10,950 nucleotides of DNA from contig CBINHC010000034.1 in the NCBI GenBank assembly GCA_966250385.1, forward strand, positions 1 through 10,950, read 5' to 3'. This DNA comes from DASWTL01 sp966250385. Its GTDB lineage: Bacteria > Bacteroidota > Bacteroidia > Sphingobacteriales > Sphingobacteriaceae. Below are positions 7,212-10,950 of the stretch, piece after piece; position 1 is the first letter of the stretch, and each line of letters begins with the position of its first letter. Below the pieces are notes generated by a model. It saw only the letters and a program-made list of their open reading frames with translations. It was not told the DNA's origin and searched no databases. The translations under genes were made by a program, and so were the position numbers.

Positions 7212-8486
7212 TTAGAATAATGTTGGCTGCATTTCGGTTTGAGCCTTGTACGTTGACAGTAAACTCTGGTAGCCCAGCTTGTTCAGGTACTGGTTATTGA
7301 GTACCGTTGTCAATATCGGGCTGTGCGCTATACGGCAATATCCTTTGCTGCTATTTCCCCACTCATATGCCTTTTGGTATTTCGCACCGAGTTTTAACAG
7401 ATTCCGGACCCTTGTTTTGCTGTTCTTCCATTCTTTCCAAATGCATATACGGAGTCTGGTTCGAATCAACTCGTCCAGTCTTTTCAGCGGTTCCCCCGCT
7501 GTAGCGATGCAGAAGTAATTGACCCATCCCCGGATGACCGGGGCCAGTTGAGATAGCTTCTGGTGGATGCTTCCACCTTTGCTTCGGCCTGTGATCAGCT
7601 TACACTTCACTTTCATTCGTTCCAGACTTTTCTCGGCAATCCGTATCGTCCATCGTCCTTTCCAGCGGTAGAATGAAAGGCCCAAAAGGGTGCTTCGGGA
7701 GGGCCGGCTGATTTTGCTTTTGGTCCGGTTGACCTTCAGACGGAGCTCGTTCTCGATGTATCTGGTGATGCTTTCCAGAACCCGATGGGCGGATTTCTCA
7801 CTTCGTACATAAATACTGCAATCGTCAGCGTACCGCACAAAGCTGTGTCCCCGTTTGGTCAGTTCCACGTCCAATTCATGTAGCATGATATTGGACAGGA
7901 GCGGGCTCAGGGGGCTACCTTGAGGGGTACCTTCAAGCCGCTGGCTCTGTACGCCGCCTTCCATCATGTCGCTCTCCAGAAACAGACGGATCAGCTTCAG
8001 GGTCGCTTGGTCGGAGATTCGGCGTGCGATTAGGCTCATCAGCTTGTCGTGGTTTACCCGGTCGAAGAACTTCTCCAGGTCCAATTCGACGATCCATGTC
8101 TTGCCTTCATCCAGCAGGCGCTGGGCGGCCCGGACCGCCTGATGGGCGTTCCGTTTAAAGCGGAACCCATAGCTGTACTCCGAAAACGTAGGTTCGTAAA
8201 ACTGGTTCATCCATTGGCTGATCGCCTGCTGAAGCAGACGATCCAGTACCGTAGGAATCCCCAGCATCCGTACACCGCCCCCGGGTTTGGGTATTTCTAC
8301 CTTCTTAACCGCCTGGGGGCGGTAGGTGCCGTCCAGCACGGACTTTCGTAATGTTTGGTAGTTTCGGTTTAGGTAGTCACGAAGTTCATCGGTCTGCATA
8401 CCGTCAACTCCTCCTACGCCGCCGTTCCGGATCACCGAAATGAGCGCCTTCTCCACATTACGTCTGTCCATGATTTGTTCGAGCAT
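7212..8486 (-). CDS. ltrA: Group II intron reverse transcriptase/maturase (LtrA-type, class C)
   Basis: This encodes 424 residues from the ATG at 8486. An upstream in-frame TTG at 8495 gives 427, and neither start has a well-spaced Shine-Dalgarno sequence. Seen in order: the RT-0/RT-1 region (GGVGGVDGM near 25-33, YRPQAVKKVEIPKPGG near 58-73), YGFRFKRNAHQA (about 109-120), the first catalytic Asp in VELDLEKFFDRVNHD (about 136-150), GTPQGSPLSPLLSNI (about 189-203), the catalytic YADD (about 222-225), and the maturase X-domain motif APVIRGWVNYF (about 318-328), numbered from the TTG. No HNH endonuclease follows, as expected for class C. The protein should help its intron splice and copy it into new terminator sites by target-primed reverse transcription. 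No frameshift is seen. The stop codon lies only a few bases before domain V. Confidence 0.95.
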   Translation of the reverse strand: MLEQIMDRRNVEKALISVIRNGGVGGVDGMQTDELRDYLNRNYQTLRKSVLDGTYRPQAVKKVEIPKPGGGVRMLGIPTVLDRLLQQAISQWMNQFYEPTFSEYSYGFRFKRNAHQAVRAAQRLLDEGKTWIVELDLEKFFDRVNHDKLMSLIARRISDQATLKLIRLFLESDMMEGGVQSQRLEGTPQGSPLSPLLSNIMLHELDVELTKRGHSFVRYADDCSIYVRSEKSAHRVLESITRYIENELRLKVNRTKSKISRPSRSTLLGLSFYRWKGRWTIRIAEKSLERMKVKCKLITGRSKGGSIHQKLSQLAPVIRGWVNYFCIATAGEPLKRLDELIRTRLRICIWKEWKNSKTRVRNLLKLGAKYQKAYEWGNSSKGYCRIAHSPILTTVLNNQYLNKLGYQSLLSTYKAQTEMQPTLF

Positions 8487-8495
8487 CCTTGTCAA

Positions 8496-9056
8496 ACTTT
8501 AATCTGCAGGGAAACACCCTTACTGTCTCACAAATCGGCTAAGCACCTCTTGCCCTCCACTTTCGGTTTCCGACCTATCCTCCGGCAAGCAGTTCTCTGA
8601 CGTGGTTCGGCTTTCGACGCTTTCTTTGTAAAACCTTGTAACTCGGTTCCCTTATTCTAACATTCAGCCCTTCGTAGGTTCCCCCGCTACTATGGCCTCT
8701 GCTGACTTCTGACGATACCGCCCTGTATCGCTACAGGTTGTTGCCGCTTCAGGCTGCGCGTCTCCCTCCGCCAGCATACCGTCAGATCTCCCGGGGTAAG
8801 TGCACACCCTTTCAGTCCATGTCGCCTCTGCATTTACGTACTGGTATTCCGTACAGTATGGGGCTTTTGCTTCCTTTGCAGCATCACCCATACCAGCCCG
8901 CCTTATATGCAGTTTCTGTCCGTAGGCGCAGACTTTTGCCGCCAGCTTCTTTCAGATTCGCAGTCACCCGCGACACCCTTGCTCTTGGCTAACACTCCCT
9001 ACTGTAAAGCGTGTTCGGGACTTTCACCCTATAGATTGTGCACATGCCCGGCACAC
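8496..9056 (-). ncRNA. Group II intron domains I-III (ribozyme 5' part) and maturase leader
   Basis: These 560 bases contain no credible gene. They hold the 5' ribozyme domains of the intron and the short leader of the maturase. Short open frames here, such as minus 8664-8891 and plus 8738-8992, are artefacts of structured RNA sequence. A minus-strand AAAGAA (plus 8947-8952) could pair with the TTCTTT that ends the 5' exon, but its identity as EBS1 is only a guess because domain I was not fully folded. Confidence 0.75.
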
Positions 9057-9057
9057 A

Positions 9058-9091
9058 AAGAAAGCGGGTCATGAGAATGACCCGCTTTCTT
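9058..9091. terminator. Strong bidirectional intrinsic terminator, target site of the intron
   Basis: A perfect 15-bp stem (9058-9072 with 9077-9091) closes on the loop GAGA, with A-rich and T-rich ends on both sides. On the minus strand it ends the S8 protease transcript, starting about 20 bp after that gene's stop. Without the intron it would also lie directly after the stop codon of the 3372-7133 gene, so it originally served both convergent genes. The intron is inserted just past the minus-strand T run. Confidence 0.92.
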
Positions 9092-9112
9092 GCACTTATG
9101 ATCTGCCACTGT

Positions 9113-10735
9113 TTATTTGCCCACTTGCGCAGTGCCCTTGGCTACTCTGTCAGCAAGTTGCAATGCGTTGTAGGCATTAACCACCCCACCGGCGACACTC
9201 AGGTCTGAAAAAGATACCCTTTTGCTGCTGCCGCCTTCAGAAACCTTCACACGTGGATTGACCTTTGTAACCGATTCCATGATAATATTTTTCACCTGAA
9301 GCGCATTAAGCTCCGGGTAGTAGGACCGGATCAGTGCTGCCAGTCCCGCAACGACCGGACTCGCCATACTGGTTCCGTCATTCTCTTCATATTTGGAACC
9401 CGGTACGGTAGAATTTATTTTTACTCCGGGCGCAAAAACGTCTACTGTCTTCTTACCATAGTTGGAAAAATCCGCTTTCAGGCTCTCGTCATTTTTCCAG
9501 CCGGACGCACCTACATCGATCCATCCAGGCGCCTGACCGATATTGAGGCCTGCGCTGTCTGTATAGTACTTTGTAGGGAAGTTTTTTTCAATATCATTGT
9601 TCTGGCCATCATTGCCGGCAGCATGTACCAAAAGAACGTCCTTGCTCATGGCATATCTTACAGCGCTGTCTACAACAGCTTTGTCCCAGGCATATGGCTT
9701 TCCGAAGCTCATATTGATCACCTTCGCTCCGTTATCAACGGCATACCGGATCGCATTGGCCACATCCTTATCACGTTCATCTCCGTCTGGAACTGTGCGG
9801 ACGCTCATGATCCTCACATTAGTCGCCACCCCGTCGATACCGATCCCATTGTTGCGTACTGCTGCAACGATACCAGCGACATGGGTACCATGTTCTGCAT
9901 CCGGACCGGTCACATCATTATTTCCGTAGTGACGTTCGCTGCTATTTTCGTAGTTATCACCTACAGTCTGCCGGGAATCATAGTCTAAATTTAAATGATA
10001 CTTCAGCTGCGTATCAAAATATTCAAGCGCATCATCCAGTTCTTTTTTGAACTTCAAGAAATCTGGCTCCTTTTTCAATTCAGACTTCACAATCTTCAGG
10101 GCCCTCCCCTGATTTTCATTTTCGGCTTTGAAGGAATCAAAATCGGCAAGAGTCGGATTGGTCTTGTTCATTTTCGCCAGAATTTCCACCAGATATTTAT
10201 TCAGCATTGAATAGTTTTGGGAACCGATCTGGGCCATCTGCAACTTGCTCATATAGTCGGTCGTAATCTTCTGGAAATCCAAAAACTCCTTACGTTCCTT
10301 TTCCGACAATGGGGTGCTGGTTACAACCGATCCGTATTTTGGAAGCAGTTTACGATAAAGCCGGGTAACTTCCATATTATCGTACTGGACATTCCCCTTA
10401 GCAGAGCCGAGAAAATTCCAGCCATGAATATCATCAACATAACCATTGCGGTCATCGTCAATACCGTTCCCCGGGATTTCTTTTGCGTTGACCCATATGA
10501 CCGGTTTAAGGTCTTCATGATTCACATCCACGCCGCCATCCAGAACCGCTACGATCACGGGCTGGCCTTTCCGCCCTTTCAGTATCTCAGTATATGCCTT
10601 CTCCGTACTGATACCAAAGTAACCCTGGGAAAGGTCCATGTTCTGCCAGTTGGAAACAGCCTTCTCTTTAGATTGGGAAAAGCCCAGAAGCGGAAAAGCA
10701 GCCACGGCTGCATAAATTATTATCTTTTTCAACAT
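9113..10735 (-). CDS. Secreted subtilisin-like serine protease (peptidase S8)
   Basis: This encodes 540 residues starting at the ATG at 10735. A Sec signal peptide (hydrophobic about 5-19, probable cleavage near GFSQ-S, 20-22) directs export. The subtilase catalytic triad is complete: Asp66 in AVLDGGVD, His282 in HGTHVAG and Ser456 in GTSMASP, with the oxyanion Asn375 in AAGND. An acidic, probably calcium-binding segment (NGIDDDRNGYVDD, 90-102) precedes HGWNF, a signature common in Bacteroidota subtilases. Between Asp and His about 215 residues intervene, against roughly 30-40 in classical subtilisin; 120-250 are mainly helical and charged and may be a regulatory or substrate-binding insert. 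There is no C-terminal secretion domain or lipobox, so it is probably periplasmic or released. It is transcribed alone, downstream of an rRNA operon terminator. Its substrate is unknown. Confidence 0.93.
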   Translation of the reverse strand: MLKKIIIYAAVAAFPLLGFSQSKEKAVSNWQNMDLSQGYFGISTEKAYTEILKGRKGQPVIVAVLDGGVDVNHEDLKPVIWVNAKEIPGNGIDDDRNGYVDDIHGWNFLGSAKGNVQYDNMEVTRLYRKLLPKYGSVVTSTPLSEKERKEFLDFQKITTDYMSKLQMAQIGSQNYSMLNKYLVEILAKMNKTNPTLADFDSFKAENENQGRALKIVKSELKKEPDFLKFKKELDDALEYFDTQLKYHLNLDYDSRQTVGDNYENSSERHYGNNDVTGPDAEHGTHVAGIVAAVRNNGIGIDGVATNVRIMSVRTVPDGDERDKDVANAIRYAVDNGAKVINMSFGKPYAWDKAVVDSAVRYAMSKDVLLVHAAGNDGQNNDIEKNFPTKYYTDSAGLNIGQAPGWIDVGASGWKNDESLKADFSNYGKKTVDVFAPGVKINSTVPGSKYEENDGTSMASPVVAGLAALIRSYYPELNALQVKNIIMESVTKVNPRVKVSEGGSSKRVSFSDLSVAGGVVNAYNALQLADRVAKGTAQVGK

Positions 10736-10766
10736 TCGAGATCAGATTAATTGTAAACCTATAACG

Positions 10767-10794
10767 CAAGTATATGGCAGAGCAATGCGGACAA
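10767..10794 (-). promoter_or_regulatory. Possible Bacteroidota-type promoter of the S8 protease gene
   Basis: On the minus strand, TATACTTG (10767-10774) differs by one base from the Bacteroidota -7 consensus TAnnTTTG. A TTG (10792-10794) lies 17 bp upstream, a little short of the usual spacing of about 19. It is placed to give a leader of roughly 25 nt before the ATG at 10735. The call rests on short motifs only. Confidence 0.35.
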
Positions 10795-10860
10795 TAAAAT
10801 TAGAATAAAAATATTACAGTTGAGCTAGGTTTAAGTTTTTGAACCGAGGTGCACTAAACA

Positions 10861-10894
10861 AGAAAACCCCTGATCCAAAGGACCAGGGGTTTCT
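10861..10894 (-). terminator. Intrinsic terminator of the rRNA operon
   Basis: A 13-bp stem (10864-10876 with 10880-10892, one G-U pair on the minus strand) encloses a 3-nt loop. On the minus strand it is followed by a T-rich run (TTTTCTTGTTT). It lies just beyond the 5S rRNA 3' end and so most likely closes the rRNA transcript before the S8 protease gene. Confidence 0.88.
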
Positions 10895-10902
10895 TAGTAA
10901 AA

Positions 10903-10950
10903 GTCGGCACCGACCTACTCTCCCACGTGTTACCGCAGTACCATCGGCTC
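10903..10950 (-). rRNA. rrf: 5S rRNA, 3' end only (runs off the right edge)
   Basis: The minus strand reads GCCGATGGTACTGCGG, then GTGGGAGAGTAGGTCGG, then TGCCGAC, the conserved 3' part of bacterial 5S rRNA. Only about 48 nt is inside the window. The exact mature 3' end (about 10901-10910) is uncertain. It implies an rRNA operon (16S-23S-5S) to the right, transcribed leftward. Confidence 0.9.

Larger units (their letters stand above)
7133..9056 (-). mobile_element. Complete group II intron, bacterial class C (IIC)
   Basis: The element is 1924 nt and reads on the minus strand. Its 5' end at 9056 is GTGTGCCGGGCATG, fitting the GUGYG rule. The adjoining minus-strand segment of 9013-9032 (ATAGGGTGAAAGTCCCGAAC) closely resembles the first domain of class C introns such as the Oceanobacillus iheyensis intron, as I recall it. 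Domains I-III occupy roughly 8500-9056, domain IV carries the maturase gene, domain V is 7177-7208 and domain VI 7141-7170. The 3' end is called at CGAT, so the last intron base is 7133; an end a few bases away is possible. The 5' exon is a terminator stem followed by CTTT, exactly the kind of target class C introns use. All visible parts look intact, so it may be active. Confidence 0.9.

Noticed and set aside
7212..8486. Defence-associated reverse transcriptase (DRT, retron or Abi type)
   Set aside because: A maturase X domain, domain V/VI downstream and a GTGTG 5' end show it belongs to a group II intron.
8664..8891. 75-codon minus-strand open frame upstream of the maturase
   Set aside because: It lies in the group II intron ribozyme domains, where conserved RNA structure explains the sequence.
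10217..10750. 177-codon plus-strand open frame opposite the S8 protease
   Set aside because: It is a shadow of a gene with a complete catalytic triad and signal peptide, and its translation has no recognisable features.
1..10950. CRISPR array, prophage or integrative element ends
   Set aside because: No spaced direct repeats, integrase gene or att-like duplication of the tRNA 3' end was seen.

Overview
The window looks like a chromosomal segment from a member of the Bacteroidota, plausibly the Chitinophagales/Cytophagales side. The evidence is the gene content (a DUF2652 protein, an HD-Pycsar-TM protein, a very large lipoprotein phosphatase with an Omp85-type barrel, a Bacteroidota-style S8 peptidase), the near absence of Shine-Dalgarno sequences, and a mid-range GC content. 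The exact taxon cannot be fixed from this window.

Layout. Positions 1-117 hold a tRNA with anticodon CAT and its intrinsic terminator. About 430 bp without a supported gene follows. At 547-2383 two genes face each other and overlap tail to tail by 23 bp. The plus-strand gene encodes a small class III nucleotidyl-cyclase-fold protein (DUF2652). The minus-strand gene encodes an HD phosphohydrolase fused to a membrane domain of the Pycsar effector (DUF5706) type. Across a short AT-rich divergent region, a two-gene plus-strand operon (2480-7133) encodes an SdiA-regulated-type beta-propeller lipoprotein and a 1253-residue lipoprotein. The latter combines a calcineurin-like phosphoesterase, a kinase-like middle region and a C-terminal outer-membrane barrel.

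A complete group II intron of bacterial class C (7133-9056, minus strand, 1924 nt) follows, with its reverse transcriptase/maturase. It sits immediately after the stem of a strong bidirectional terminator (9058-9091) and has pushed that terminator 1.9 kb away from the operon it once ended. Beyond it lie a secreted subtilisin-like protease on the minus strand (9113-10735), an rRNA-operon terminator, and the 3' end of a 5S rRNA gene running off the right edge on the minus strand.

How the genes may work together. The most interesting unit is the convergent pair. One protein has the fold that makes cyclic nucleotides. The other joins a cyclic-nucleotide-phosphodiesterase-like HD domain to the membrane domain used as the cell-killing effector in Pycsar anti-phage systems. 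This could be a Pycsar-like signalling or defence module, but the orientation is atypical and the cyclase active site looks partly degenerate. The 2480-7133 operon looks like an envelope system in which a propeller lipoprotein accompanies an outer-membrane barrel carrying phosphatase and possibly kinase-like domains.
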